The notes: generated by a model from the letters alone, not told the origin. A stretch of DNA of 64,000 nucleotides from Paenibacillus koleovorans NBRC 103111 (GCF_004000845.1 NZ_BIMA01000011.1:1-64000); one strand, 5' to 3'; counted from the stretch's first letter, positions 8,122 through 17,440 are shown. A program made the numbers and translations.

Positions 8122-8437
8122 GCATGACTGCAACTAACACCGCTCCACCTGCTGCAACTCACTGTACCTGATGATCTGTCTCCGCCAATTCCTGCATGAC
8201 TGCAACTAACACCGCTCCACCTGCTGTCACTCGCCGCACCTAATGATCTGCTTCCGCCAATTTCTGCATGACTGCAACTAACACCGCTCCATCTGCTGCC
8301 ACTCGCCGCACCTAATGATTTGCTTCCGCCAATTCCCGCATAACCCAACTAATACCGCCCAATCCTAGTTACTCGCCGCAACCCATCCAGTTATCCCTCA
8401 GCCACACTATTGCAATGCTCCAACTAATTCTGCTCCA
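8122..8437. repeat. 72-bp tandem repeat array
   Basis: Copies begin at 8122, 8194 and 8266 with an exact 72-bp period, each opening with GCATGACTGCAACTAACACC. A fourth, diverged copy starts at 8338 and a trace of a fifth near 8412. The period is a multiple of three, so the minus strand keeps a 24-residue repeat open across the array. No ribosome site or promoter supports a gene. There are no spacers between identical repeats as in CRISPR. Confidence 0.85.
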
Positions 8438-8645
8438 ACCGCTGACCTCTGCCAGTACTTGTGCAAATCCGCACAATCTCCGCCACGCTACCGCCTCCTA
8501 TTCTGCCAACATCTGCTCCTTAACCAGACAGGCACAGGTCCGCACTTTTCCGCCGCACAGCCGTTCCCTTGTTCAACCCGTCATTTCCCCGCAACCCCGC
8601 ACCCCGCCATCCCGCCATCCCGCCATCCCGTCGTCCAACCACCAC

Positions 8646-8870
8646 TAAGTCCGGATTCCGTACTAAATTTACTCAACTGCTGCTCTCCCGACTAATTAAG
8701 TCCGCTATCCGTACTAAATTCGCTCGATTGCTACTCATCCGACCAACTAAGTCCGGATTCCTTACTTAGGTCGCTCGGCTCCACCCACCCCGCAAAGTCC
8801 GGGTTCCCGTACTAACTTAGGTCGCTCGGCATCCACCCACCCCGCTAAGTCCGGGTTCCCGTACTAAGAC
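8646..8870. repeat. About 51-bp tandem repeat array
   Basis: The unit TAAGTCCGGATTCCGTACTA recurs at 8646, 8697, 8748, about 8794 and 8846 (steps of 51, 51, 46 and 52). It is intergenic and noncoding as far as can be seen. Between this array and the cre site at 9084 I see nothing else assignable. Confidence 0.75.
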
Positions 8871-9083
8871 CCTCACCGACCGCCACCCAGCAGCAGCAAC
8901 TCCTTTCCCGTAACCCCAAAGCCCCTCACAATCCGCCCCACAAGCGGGTGAAACGTCCCTTTTCTTATAAAATTCCACCTCTCTTTAAGAAAATCCACCT
9001 CCGCTTTCTTAAGAAATTCAAGCTTTCCGGAACGTTAAAGTAGGCAGTCGGGCAACCGCTGTGATACTTTTTAATCACCGAAT

Positions 9084-9097
9084 TGTAAACGTTTCCA
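9084..9097 (+). promoter_or_regulatory. cre-like (CcpA) site before the first sugar transporter
   Basis: TGTAAACGTTTCCA matches the Bacillus cre consensus TGWAANCGNTNWCA at 13 of 14 positions. It lies 22 bp before the first permease start, downstream of a possible -10 (GATACT, 9063-9068), a position suited to CcpA blocking transcription when preferred sugars are present. A LacI-type repressor site would look similar. Confidence 0.65.
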
Positions 9098-9118
9098 CCT
9101 AGAGAGGAGTCACAAGCG

Positions 9119-10021
9119 TTGCTGAACAAAATGATGCGAAGTTACCAGCTCTATCTCATGCTGCTGCTGCCCGTCGCGTATTTCATCGTCTTCAAGTACG
9201 TGCCCATGCTCGGCATCCAAATCGCCTTCAAGAAGTATATGGTGCTCCGAGGCATTTGGGACAGCCCGTGGGTCGGGTTCAAGCATTTCGAGAAATTGTT
9301 CAACTCGTACCAGTTCACGAGGATCGTGCGCAACACGGTCACCCTAAGCCTCTACGAGCTGGCGGTAGCGTTTCCGTTCCCGATCCTCCTGGCGCTCGCG
9401 ATCAACAGCTCGAACAACAAAGCGTACAAGAAGGTCATTCAGTTGACGACGTACGCGCCGCATTTTATTTCCACGGTAGTCATAGTAGGCATCATCGTGC
9501 AGTTCCTGAGTCTCCGGCTAGGGCTGGTCAACAAAATGATCGAGGCGCTGGGCGGAGAGGCGATCGACTTCCTGGGCAAAGCCGAATACTTCCAGTCGAT
9601 CTTCGTCTGGTCCCACGTGTGGCAAAATGCCGGCTGGGGAACGATTATCTACCTGGCGGTGCTGGCATCCGTCGACCCGCAGCTCTATGAAGCGTCGATC
9701 ATCGACGGGGCGTCCAAGTTCAAGCGCATTCTTCACATCGATATTCCGGCTATCCTGCCGACCGTAATCATATTGTTCATTTTACAGGTAGGCTCCATCA
9801 TGAATGTAGGCTTCGAGAAAACGCTGCTCCTCCAGACACCGCTTAATCTAACCTCGTCGGAGGTGCTGCAGACGTACGTGTATAAGGTAGGGCTCGCGTC
9901 CAACATGATCGATTACTCCTACGCCACCGCGATCGGGCTGTTCACAGCGGTTATCAACTTCGCGATGCTGCTGATCGTCAACCACACGGCCAAACGCGTC
10001 GCGAAGACGAGTCTCTGGTAG
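9119..10021 (+). CDS. Carbohydrate ABC transporter permease, LplB family
   Basis: A 300-residue membrane protein of the CUT1 importer family, LplB/YteP branch, with six predicted helices. The permease (EAA-type) loop EASIIDGASKFKRILHI is near residue 190, where the cytosolic ATPase docks. The family phrases YVPMLGIQIAFK and GIWDSPWVGFKHF are present. Start TTG 9119 is supported by GAGGAG nine bases upstream; no better start precedes it. It is first in an operon with the LplC-type permease and the binding protein. No ATPase gene is nearby, so a shared MsmK-type ATPase coded elsewhere is expected, as usual in this family. Confidence 0.88.
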   Translation: MLNKMMRSYQLYLMLLLPVAYFIVFKYVPMLGIQIAFKKYMVLRGIWDSPWVGFKHFEKLFNSYQFTRIVRNTVTLSLYELAVAFPFPILLALAINSSNNKAYKKVIQLTTYAPHFISTVVIVGIIVQFLSLRLGLVNKMIEALGGEAIDFLGKAEYFQSIFVWSHVWQNAGWGTIIYLAVLASVDPQLYEASIIDGASKFKRILHIDIPAILPTVIILFILQVGSIMNVGFEKTLLLQTPLNLTSSEVLQTYVYKVGLASNMIDYSYATAIGLFTAVINFAMLLIVNHTAKRVAKTSLW

Positions 10022-10105
10022 CCGACCGCCAGCCCACCCGGCTGTCCGACCGTCCGCAACACCATGTACCATTCATTCATTTGGCAAAAAAGCGAGGGAC
10101 ATCTC

Positions 10106-10999
10106 ATGAGCCGCATACGCGACAGCGCAGGCGATCGAACGTTCAATTTTCTGAACTATTTGTTTATGACTTTGTTTTTCCTGGCGGTGCTGTATCCCAT
10201 CCTCTACGTGATCAGCTCTTCGTTCAGCTCCCCGTCGGCGGTCATGGCAGGCAGGGTCAAGCTATGGCCGGTCGAGCCGAGCCTGGTCGGGTACAAGGCG
10301 CTGTTCGAATATAGCCCGATCTGGAGAGGGTATGCGAACTCTATTCTCTACACGGTCACGGGGACGATCGTCAACGTGGTGCTCACCATTCTGGCCGCCT
10401 ACCCGCTGTCGCGAAAAGACTGCTATGGCCGCAACTGGATCATGCTCCTGATCACGTTCACGATGCTGTTCAGCGGGGGGCTTATCCCGACCTACCTGGT
10501 CATCGACGCTCTGGGCATGGTCAATACGATCTGGGCGATGATTATCCCGAGCGCCATCACGGTGTGGAATGTAATCCTGGCGAGAACTTATTTTCAAAGC
10601 ACGATCTCCGACGAGCTGCTCGAGGCCGCCCAGATCGACGGCTGCAACGATTTCAAGTTTGTCGGCTACGTGGTGCTTCCTTTATCCAAGGCGATCATCG
10701 CGGTCATCTCCTTGTTCTATGCGGTCAGCCATTGGAACGCTTTTTTCGACGCACTGATCTACCTAAGAGATCGGGATAAATACCCGCTGCAGATGTTCCT
10801 GCGCGATATCCTCGTGCTCAATGCGGTGGACACGTCCATGATCGGCGTCGATTCCGAAACGGCGCAAGCGCGTGAGGGGGTGAGGGAAGTTCTGAAGTAC
10901 TCCATCATCATCGTAGCCAGTTTGCCGGTGATGCTTATGTATCCGTTTGTACAGAAATATTTTGTCAAAGGCGTTATGATCGGTTCGCTCAAGGGGTAA
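10106..10999 (+). CDS. Carbohydrate ABC transporter permease, LplC family
   Basis: This is the partner permease of the CUT1 importer, 297 residues with six predicted helices. It has the typical SGGLIPTYLV stretch, the coupling loop EAAQIDGCNDFKFVGYVVLPLS in the second half, and the family ending YFVKGVMIGSLKG. The frame is open from ATG 10064, but ATG 10106 with GAGGG seven bases before it is the better start. The 84-bp gap from the first permease holds no terminator. Together with the binding protein it would import oligosaccharides; the substrate is inferred to be the sulfated glycan fragments treated by the downstream enzymes. Confidence 0.88.
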   Translation: MSRIRDSAGDRTFNFLNYLFMTLFFLAVLYPILYVISSSFSSPSAVMAGRVKLWPVEPSLVGYKALFEYSPIWRGYANSILYTVTGTIVNVVLTILAAYPLSRKDCYGRNWIMLLITFTMLFSGGLIPTYLVIDALGMVNTIWAMIIPSAITVWNVILARTYFQSTISDELLEAAQIDGCNDFKFVGYVVLPLSKAIIAVISLFYAVSHWNAFFDALIYLRDRDKYPLQMFLRDILVLNAVDTSMIGVDSETAQAREGVREVLKYSIIIVASLPVMLMYPFVQKYFVKGVMIGSLKG

Positions 11000-11026
11000 A
11001 AACAACTTATAATTGGGGGTAACAGG

Positions 11027-12676
11027 GTGAAAAAACAATTTGCAATTGGGATGAGCACAACTTTGGTTCTCAGCTTGCTCGCGACAGCATGCAGCAAAAA
11101 CAACGGCGCCGAGTCGACGCCGACACCGCTGCCGGAGAACAGCAACGTCACGGCAGCCGGCACGTTTCCGGTTGTGAAGGACAAGGTCAATCTGAAAATT
11201 TTCACCGTAGCCGATCCTAACATAGAAAACATGGAAACGAACGAGCTGACGAAGGAGTACGAAGCCAAGACGAATGTGCACATTGATTGGATGCTCGTTC
11301 CCAGCAAGGACATGGAGCAGAAGCGCAACCTGCTGCTGGCGTCCAATGCGGAGATGCCGGACATCTTCATGAACGCGAAGATTAGCAACGTCCAGCAAGT
11401 GCAATTCGGCAGTCAAGGCGTTATTCGTCCGCTCAACGACCTGATCGATAAATACGGCTTCCACATCAAGAAGATGTTCGAGGCGAATCCGGTCATCAAG
11501 AAGATGATCACGGCGCCGGACGGGAAAATTTATGCGCTGCCGTCTGTGGCGGAGGTGCTGCATACGCAATACGGCCAAAAGCTGTGGATCAATCAGGCAT
11601 GGCTGACCAAGCTCGGGCTGAAAATGCCGACGACGACGGATGAACTGTACACGGTGCTGAAGGCGTTCAAGGAAAAAGACCCGAACGGCAACGGCAAGGC
11701 GGACGAAATTCCGCTCACAGGCGCGACTTCCGGCTATATGACGAGCGTGTACCATTTCATCATGTCGGCTTTCGTGTATGACAAAGGGTGGGATGATAAG
11801 CCGTTCATCTTGGACAACGGCAAAGTATCCGTCGCATACAACCAGCAAGGCTGGAAGGAAGGGCTGCTGTTCCTGAATAAGCTATACAAGGAAGGCTTGC
11901 TCGATAAAGGCGCCATCACGCAGGACAACGCCCAGCTCAAGCAGCTCGGCGACAACAAGGACGTCACGCTGCTTGGCGCCGTAACGGCAGGAGCGATGAC
12001 CGGCTTCATGGCGGCCGGCACGCCGCGTCAGAAGGAATATACGACGGTGCCGCCGCTGAAGGGGCCGAGCGGATTCCAGTCGACCGGCTACTACCCGTAC
12101 CAGGTCGATTCGACCAAGGTCGTCATCACGACGGCGAGCAAAAATCCGGAAGCGGCTATTCGCTGGATCGACTGGTTCTACAGCATCGAAGGCAGCATGC
12201 GAGGCAATGCAGGCCGGCTGGACGTCGAATGGAGATACGGCAAGCAGGGTGAGCTCGGCCTGAACGGGAAACCCGGCTCCTTCTACCGGATGCTGAAGTT
12301 CGGCCAGACGCAGAACGTGCACTGGAACACGAACCCTCCGGGCTTCATTACGGAAGCTTGGCGAAGCGCCTCGATCGTGGAGCCGACCGACCAGGAAGCA
12401 ATCCTTTACAACGAAACGAACAAAAACTACGTCCCGTACAAGCCGAAGGAAGTGCTCCCGCCGCTGTACATGACGGCCGAGGAGTCCGAGGAGTACGCGG
12501 GCATCGACTTCTCCATCATGGACTACCTGAAGCAAACGACTGCCCGTTTCGTCGTCGGCGATCTGGACATCGAGAAGGAATGGAATAACTACTTGAAGGA
12601 ACTGGACCGGATGGGCCTCAAGAAATACATCGAGTTGACGCAGAAAGCGTACGATCGCCAATACGGTAAAAAATAA
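11027..12676 (+). CDS. Extracellular solute-binding lipoprotein (LplA-type, CUT1)
   Basis: A 549-residue solute-binding protein of the LplA/YtcQ type, the large class whose relatives such as AlgQ bind oligosaccharides. The signal sequence ends in a lipobox-like LATAC at about residue 22, followed by a Ser/Thr/Pro linker. It has the calcium-loop-like KDPNGNGKADEIPLTG typical of these proteins near residue 215. Start GTG 11027 is preceded by a GGGGG ribosome site. It lies 27 bp after the second permease. A stem-loop follows it before the sulfatase, which may raise its mRNA level relative to the downstream genes. Confidence 0.9.
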   Translation: MKKQFAIGMSTTLVLSLLATACSKNNGAESTPTPLPENSNVTAAGTFPVVKDKVNLKIFTVADPNIENMETNELTKEYEAKTNVHIDWMLVPSKDMEQKRNLLLASNAEMPDIFMNAKISNVQQVQFGSQGVIRPLNDLIDKYGFHIKKMFEANPVIKKMITAPDGKIYALPSVAEVLHTQYGQKLWINQAWLTKLGLKMPTTTDELYTVLKAFKEKDPNGNGKADEIPLTGATSGYMTSVYHFIMSAFVYDKGWDDKPFILDNGKVSVAYNQQGWKEGLLFLNKLYKEGLLDKGAITQDNAQLKQLGDNKDVTLLGAVTAGAMTGFMAAGTPRQKEYTTVPPLKGPSGFQSTGYYPYQVDSTKVVITTASKNPEAAIRWIDWFYSIEGSMRGNAGRLDVEWRYGKQGELGLNGKPGSFYRMLKFGQTQNVHWNTNPPGFITEAWRSASIVEPTDQEAILYNETNKNYVPYKPKEVLPPLYMTAEESEEYAGIDFSIMDYLKQTTARFVVGDLDIEKEWNNYLKELDRMGLKKYIELTQKAYDRQYGKK

Positions 12677-12690
12677 AAAAAGGATTTGCT

Positions 12691-12723
12691 GGCCTGTCGG
12701 GACTAAGGTTAACCCGGCGGGCT
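12691..12723 (+). other. Intercistronic stem-loop after the binding-protein gene
   Basis: GCCTGTCGGG (12692-12701) pairs with CCCGGCGGGC (12713-12722), 10 bp with two G-U pairs and an 11-base loop, followed by TCCTTCCTT. The T run is poor, so it more likely protects the 3' end of the binding-protein mRNA or allows partial readthrough than stops transcription fully. Confidence 0.55.
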
Positions 12724-12749
12724 CCTTCCTTAAAGAGAGGCGGACCAGG

Positions 12750-14099
12750 ATGTCAACGAAAAAACAGCCGAATGTGCTGCTGCTGTTCCCCGATTCGCAT
12801 CGCGGCGATTGGATGCCGTATGATTCGGACACGCTGCAAGCAGCGGGACTCGAGCAGCTTGGCGGAAGAATGCCGAATATCCGCAAGCTGATGGACCGGG
12901 GAGTGACGTTTACCCATGCGGTGACGCCGGCCCCGCTCTGCGCGCCTGCGAGAGCTTGTCTCGCCGCCGGCGTTCGATACGAGCAGTGCGGGACGCCGAG
13001 CAACGAGGCGAACTTCCCGCTCGACAAACGAACGTTCTACTCGGTGCTGCGGGAAGCGGGTTATCGGGTTGGGGCCGTCGGCAAGTTCGACCTGCACAAG
13101 CCCGTGCACTGGTGGGGGTTGAACGGCTGGCTCGACGAACTGGAGACGCTCGGCTTCACGGACGGCATCGACAACGCCGGCAAAATCGACGCAGTCGTAT
13201 CCGGCAAGGAAGAGCCGAAGGACCCGTACATGAAGTATTTGCATGACCGCGGGCTGGCGGAGCTGCACGTGCAGGACATGACGGGACGTCGCGGACACGG
13301 CACGGCTCCGACCGAGCTGCCCGAGGACGCGTACTGCGACAATTGGCTGACCTCTAATGGTCTTCAGCTGCTGTCGGAATTTCCGGCCGATCAGCCTTGG
13401 TTCTTGATGGTCAATTTCACGGGCCCGCATGGCCCTTGGGACATCACGAAGTCGATGAAGGAAGCGTGGGAGGGCGTACCGCTGCCGCTGCCGAATCGGT
13501 GGGACAAGGATACGGACGAGTTGGCGGTCGAGATTCGGCGCAATTACGCCGCCATGCTCGAGAACATCGACCGCAACATCGGGCTGCTGCTCGAGGAGAT
13601 CGAACGCCGAGGCGAGCTGGACAACACGATCGTCATTTACACATCGGATCACGGCGAGATGCTCGGCGACTTCAACAGGTTCGGCAAATGCGTGCCGTAC
13701 CGCGGCTCCGTCCATATCCCCCTCGTCGTCAGCGGGCCGGGCATGCGCGAAGGCGTGCTGACGCCGGCGCTCGTCGAGCTGCAGGATTTGGCCGCGACGA
13801 TCGTCGAGTACGCCGATGCCGCGATGCCGGAAGCGGTAGGCTCGATGTCGCTCAAGCATGTATTGGAAGGCGGTACGGAGCAGGTGCGGACGTACCAGGT
13901 CGCGGGGTTGGATGCCGACGGAAGGCATACGAAGCATACATGGCGGATGATCGCGGACGACAGGTATAAGCTGCATTTGACCGATGGGGCGGAGCCGGAG
14001 CTGTACGACATCGCGGCCGACCCTTGGGAAAACCGAAACATCGCCGGGGAGCAGCCTGAGACGATGGAGCGACTGCAGCGTCTGGCAGTGGAGGGCTGA
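12750..14099 (+). CDS. Sulfatase, S1 family, cytoplasmic
   Basis: A 449-residue S1 sulfatase. The formylglycine motif is CAPAR with Cys64 as the modified residue and Arg68; the later YTSDHGEMLG block supplies metal ligands. The N-terminal metal motif is PDSHRGDW, where most sulfatases have DD or DQ, so one usual ligand position is altered. There is no signal peptide. Cys must be converted to formylglycine by a maturase (FGE or anSME), and none is coded in this window. It sits between the transporter genes and a beta-helix protein plus fucosidase, which points to removal of sulfate from imported oligosaccharides. The exact sugar position cleaved cannot be read. Confidence 0.9.
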   Translation: MSTKKQPNVLLLFPDSHRGDWMPYDSDTLQAAGLEQLGGRMPNIRKLMDRGVTFTHAVTPAPLCAPARACLAAGVRYEQCGTPSNEANFPLDKRTFYSVLREAGYRVGAVGKFDLHKPVHWWGLNGWLDELETLGFTDGIDNAGKIDAVVSGKEEPKDPYMKYLHDRGLAELHVQDMTGRRGHGTAPTELPEDAYCDNWLTSNGLQLLSEFPADQPWFLMVNFTGPHGPWDITKSMKEAWEGVPLPLPNRWDKDTDELAVEIRRNYAAMLENIDRNIGLLLEEIERRGELDNTIVIYTSDHGEMLGDFNRFGKCVPYRGSVHIPLVVSGPGMREGVLTPALVELQDLAATIVEYADAAMPEAVGSMSLKHVLEGGTEQVRTYQVAGLDADGRHTKHTWRMIADDRYKLHLTDGAEPELYDIAADPWENRNIAGEQPETMERLQRLAVEG

Positions 14100-14106
14100 G
14101 GTCGGG

Positions 14107-16314
14107 ATGAGCGAAGCGGCAGCTATTGTGCTTTATATGTCGGCGGACGGCGACGACAGCTGGTCGGGCGAGCAGGCGGAGCCGGGAGCATCCGGTGCGG
14201 CTTCCGGTGCGGGAGCGGAAGGTCCGCTACGTACGCTGGAAGCCGTCCAGGCGAAGCTGCGCAAGCTGGTGCGGCAGGCGGAAGGTGGCGGCTGTGTAGC
14301 CTTGTCCGATGTGACTGTACTCGTGCGCGGGGGTACTTACTTGCTCGGCAGCCCTGTCATTTTCACCAGAGAAGACTGGCCAAGTGAGGAGTTTACGCTC
14401 ACAATCGAGGCTTACCCGGGGGAAACGCCGGTTTTCAGCTCGGGCGTCCCTGTAGGGGGCTGGAGGAGGCTGGAGACGGACGGAGCCGAGGGGGTCGCAC
14501 TTGCCTCTTTGCCGCCAGAAGCAAGGGGCCATGTGTGGGTGACGGATGTGCCGGCCGAGCTGGCGGACCGGAAGTTCCGCACGTTGTACAAGGGAACAGC
14601 CTCGCTGCCCCGGGCTATCTCGCCGGGATTCAGACCGGAGCTGGAGCATGTGAATCACGGGGAGAACTGGGCGACCGACCCGAAGGACATCCTGCACTTC
14701 CCGCCCGGTGCAATGCGGAGCTATGCCAATCTCGAAGATGTGGAGCTGCTGATCCGGCCTACGTTTCAATGGCTGATCAATATTCTCCCGTTGAAATCCG
14801 TGGACGGGGAAGCCCGGATCGCGCGGACGGCTATCGACGGCACTTATCCGCTGAAGCAACTATACCGGCAGCCCCATCAGAAGACGACGTGCTGGGTGGA
14901 AAACGCGCTTGATTACCTCGATGCGCCCGGCGAATGGGTGCTCGATTCGGCCCGGCGCAAGCTGTACCTCTGGCCGCCGGACGGCGAAGTGCCCGGCGAA
15001 GACATCTATGCCGCGTCCTTGCGGGAGTTCATTCGCATCGAGGGTGACGCGGCGAACGAGACGCCGATCTGCGGCATCGATCTGCGGGGTCTTACGTTTA
15101 CGCAAGGAGACCGGGATGTATGGACGGCGAAGGATGCCGGGCTGCAGCATGACTGGGACATGTTCGACAAGGACAATGCCATGGTGCGCCTGCGTTGGGC
15201 GGAGCGATGCAAGATCGAGCAATGCCGGTTCGTAAACAGCGGGAGTTCGGCTGTGAGACTCGATCTGTACGCGCAGCACAACCTCGTCGCCCGCAACGAG
15301 ATCGTCCATATCGGCGGCACCGGTGTGCTGCTGTGCGGCTACGGCCCGGGGACGAAGGATGTGAACCGCGCGAATCGGGTGGAGCATAACCACATCCACC
15401 ATTGTGGGGAACGGTTCTGGCACGCCCTGGGGATTTTCGTCTGGCAAAGCGGAGACAACGTCATCGCCCGCAACCGGATCCATAATACGCCGTACAGCGG
15501 GATCGCAATCAGCGGCGTGCGAGACATGCACCTGGCGTTCAAGCAGCTGCGGGAATGCTCCAGAACGATCCGGTGGGAGGAGCTTGGGGATTTGCCGGAG
15601 ACGATTCGTCATTGGGAGGAATTCGTGCCGTATCTGCATGCTCGCCGCAATCGCGTAGAGTTCAACGAGCTGTACGCCGTCATGGAGAAGCTTGGGGACG
15701 GGAACGCGATCTACTTGTCCGGCGCCGGCGACGACAATGTCGTACACGGCAATTATATTCACGACGTGGTAGACTGCCATATGCAATCCGCCATTCGGAC
15801 CGACGACTATCAGCGGCTGACGCGTATTACGGGCAACCTCATCTGCCGGTGCTGCGGCGGGGGCATTACGCTCAAACTTCTCAATTTCGTGGAGAACAAC
15901 TTGATCGCCGATCTGCTGCCGGTTGAGGAGCCTGACGGGACCCTCACGCCCCCGAAGGGCTACCTGATGCTACGCAAAAGGCCGAGTGCCGGATCGACGA
16001 TACAGCGGAACATTTTGTACAAGACGGCCCTGGAAGGCGACTTCTATTTGGAGGGACGGGGACCGGACGGCGAATGGGCGAAAAACTGCGAAACCGATCA
16101 CAACCTGTACTGGTGCACGGCAGATCGGGGCGAGAGCGACGCCTTGCTGGAACGGAACCGAATGGACGGTATCGATGTCAATAGCATTAGCGCCGATCCG
16201 TTGTTCGTCGATGCGGCTGAGGGCGATTACAGGCTAACATCGAATTCTCCTGCTCTACGTGCGGGCTTCGTACCGATAGAGATAGGCGCTGTTTGGTTGA
16301 AGCAAGAGAACTAG
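14107..16314 (+). CDS. Right-handed parallel beta-helix protein, GH141-like, no signal peptide
   Basis: A 735-residue protein with an N-terminal segment typical of secreted beta-helix glycosidases of the GH141-like group (LRTLEAVQAKLR, VLVRGGTYLL, a GGWRRL turn). A ladder of parallel beta-helix coils follows (for example NRVEHNHIHHCG and NVIARNRIHNTPYSGIAISG) and an SPALRAGF-type ending. Known GH141 members include an alpha-L-fucosidase acting on rhamnogalacturonan II and a xylanase. The start ATG 14107 lies just after the sulfatase stop; the frame is open further up only as a shadow. Unlike its relative at 22.1 kb it has no export signal, so it should act on imported oligosaccharides. The GH family assignment needs a profile search. 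Confidence 0.75.
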   Translation: MSEAAAIVLYMSADGDDSWSGEQAEPGASGAASGAGAEGPLRTLEAVQAKLRKLVRQAEGGGCVALSDVTVLVRGGTYLLGSPVIFTREDWPSEEFTLTIEAYPGETPVFSSGVPVGGWRRLETDGAEGVALASLPPEARGHVWVTDVPAELADRKFRTLYKGTASLPRAISPGFRPELEHVNHGENWATDPKDILHFPPGAMRSYANLEDVELLIRPTFQWLINILPLKSVDGEARIARTAIDGTYPLKQLYRQPHQKTTCWVENALDYLDAPGEWVLDSARRKLYLWPPDGEVPGEDIYAASLREFIRIEGDAANETPICGIDLRGLTFTQGDRDVWTAKDAGLQHDWDMFDKDNAMVRLRWAERCKIEQCRFVNSGSSAVRLDLYAQHNLVARNEIVHIGGTGVLLCGYGPGTKDVNRANRVEHNHIHHCGERFWHALGIFVWQSGDNVIARNRIHNTPYSGIAISGVRDMHLAFKQLRECSRTIRWEELGDLPETIRHWEEFVPYLHARRNRVEFNELYAVMEKLGDGNAIYLSGAGDDNVVHGNYIHDVVDCHMQSAIRTDDYQRLTRITGNLICRCCGGGITLKLLNFVENNLIADLLPVEEPDGTLTPPKGYLMLRKRPSAGSTIQRNILYKTALEGDFYLEGRGPDGEWAKNCETDHNLYWCTADRGESDALLERNRMDGIDVNSISADPLFVDAAEGDYRLTSNSPALRAGFVPIEIGAVWLKQEN

Positions 16315-16330
16315 AAGGAGGATCATACTT

Positions 16331-17440
16331 ATGCGTCAAATGCCGGCTTATTTGCGGGACTACCGGGAGTTGTATGAGAAAAATCCGCGCGAAGCGAACT
16401 TGACCTGGTTTCGGCAGGCGGGGTATGGATTGTTCATGCACTATGGCCTGTATTCGATTCTCGGTTCGGAAAGCCGTGAGGACGAGAAAATCATGGAGTG
16501 GGTGCAGTATAATCGGAAAATTCCCGTCTCCGAGTACGCCAAGCTCAAGGACCGGTTCACGGCCGAAAACTTCGACGCCGACGCCATCGCTTCGTTCGCC
16601 AAGCAATGCGGCATGAAGTATATCAATCTGACGACGAGGCATCATGACAGCTTCTGTCTGTTCGAGACGCGGCATACCGACTTCAACAGCTTGAATTCGC
16701 CTGCGGGGCGTGACTTGATCCGTGAGTTGGCCGACGCTTGCGAGCGGCACGAGCTCGCGCTGTTCCTTTATTATTCGCATGGCCGGGATTGGAAGCATCC
16801 GCATGCGCCGAACAACGACGCCTGGGGCAGCGCCGCACGCCCGCAGTACGACCCGCCGGAGCCATCGTACAAGGTAGGCGAAGAGCATAACCTCGACGAG
16901 TATGTAGAGTTCATGAAGGCGCAGGTACGCGAGCTGCTCACCCAGTATCCGACGGCGGCCGGCATATGGCTGGACGGGCTTGGCGTGCTGCTGTCGGGCG
17001 ACCATGAGTCGTTCAAGACGGAGGAGCTCTATGAGCTCATCCGCGAGCTGTCGCCTCATGCGCTCGTTTCTTACAAGCAGGGGCTGTTCGGAACGGAGGA
17101 TTATTTTGCCCCGGAGCATAAGGTGCCGAAGAAGGAGAACGAAGCGGGCGAGGATTATCAGAAGCATACGAATCGGCTCGGTAAAATCGAGGAGCACAAG
17201 GAGAAGCTGGTCGAGGTGTGCACGACGATGATCAAAAATCCGGTTTCTTGGGGCTATAAGGCGAAGGCGGTCCATCTGACGGAAGAAGAAGTGTGGGAAA
17301 AGCTGACGCAGGCTCGGGACAACCGGTATAATTTGCTGCTGAATATCGGGGTGATGGGGGACGGCGGGTTGGATCCGATCGACGTGGAAGTGCTGCTGCG
17401 GGTCGGGCGACGGCTGGCGGGCAGCGTATCCGCAACGTAG
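16331..17440 (+). CDS. Alpha-L-fucosidase, GH29 family
   Basis: A 369-residue cytosolic GH29 enzyme that removes terminal alpha-linked L-fucose by a retaining mechanism. The GH29 landmarks are clear: GLFMHYGLYS near residue 36, YINLTTRHHDSFCLF near 97, YYSHGRDWKHP near 147, and the nucleophile Asp215 in GIWLDGLG. It is shorter than many GH29 enzymes because it lacks the usual C-terminal beta-sandwich or carbohydrate module. AAGGAGG before ATG 16331 makes the start clear. It is the last gene of the first glycan operon and is followed by a terminator. It is the main evidence that the target glycan carries fucose. Confidence 0.88.
   Translation: MRQMPAYLRDYRELYEKNPREANLTWFRQAGYGLFMHYGLYSILGSESREDEKIMEWVQYNRKIPVSEYAKLKDRFTAENFDADAIASFAKQCGMKYINLTTRHHDSFCLFETRHTDFNSLNSPAGRDLIRELADACERHELALFLYYSHGRDWKHPHAPNNDAWGSAARPQYDPPEPSYKVGEEHNLDEYVEFMKAQVRELLTQYPTAAGIWLDGLGVLLSGDHESFKTEELYELIRELSPHALVSYKQGLFGTEDYFAPEHKVPKKENEAGEDYQKHTNRLGKIEEHKEKLVEVCTTMIKNPVSWGYKAKAVHLTEEEVWEKLTQARDNRYNLLLNIGVMGDGGLDPIDVEVLLRVGRRLAGSVSAT

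Noticed and set aside
8013-8348. Minus-strand open frame with a 24-residue repeat
   Set aside because: The frame is open because the 72-bp repeat unit is a multiple of three; it has no ribosome site, promoter or protein-like character outside the repeats.
8122-8437. Possible CRISPR array
   Set aside because: The whole 72-bp unit is repeated without variable spacers, and no cas genes are present.
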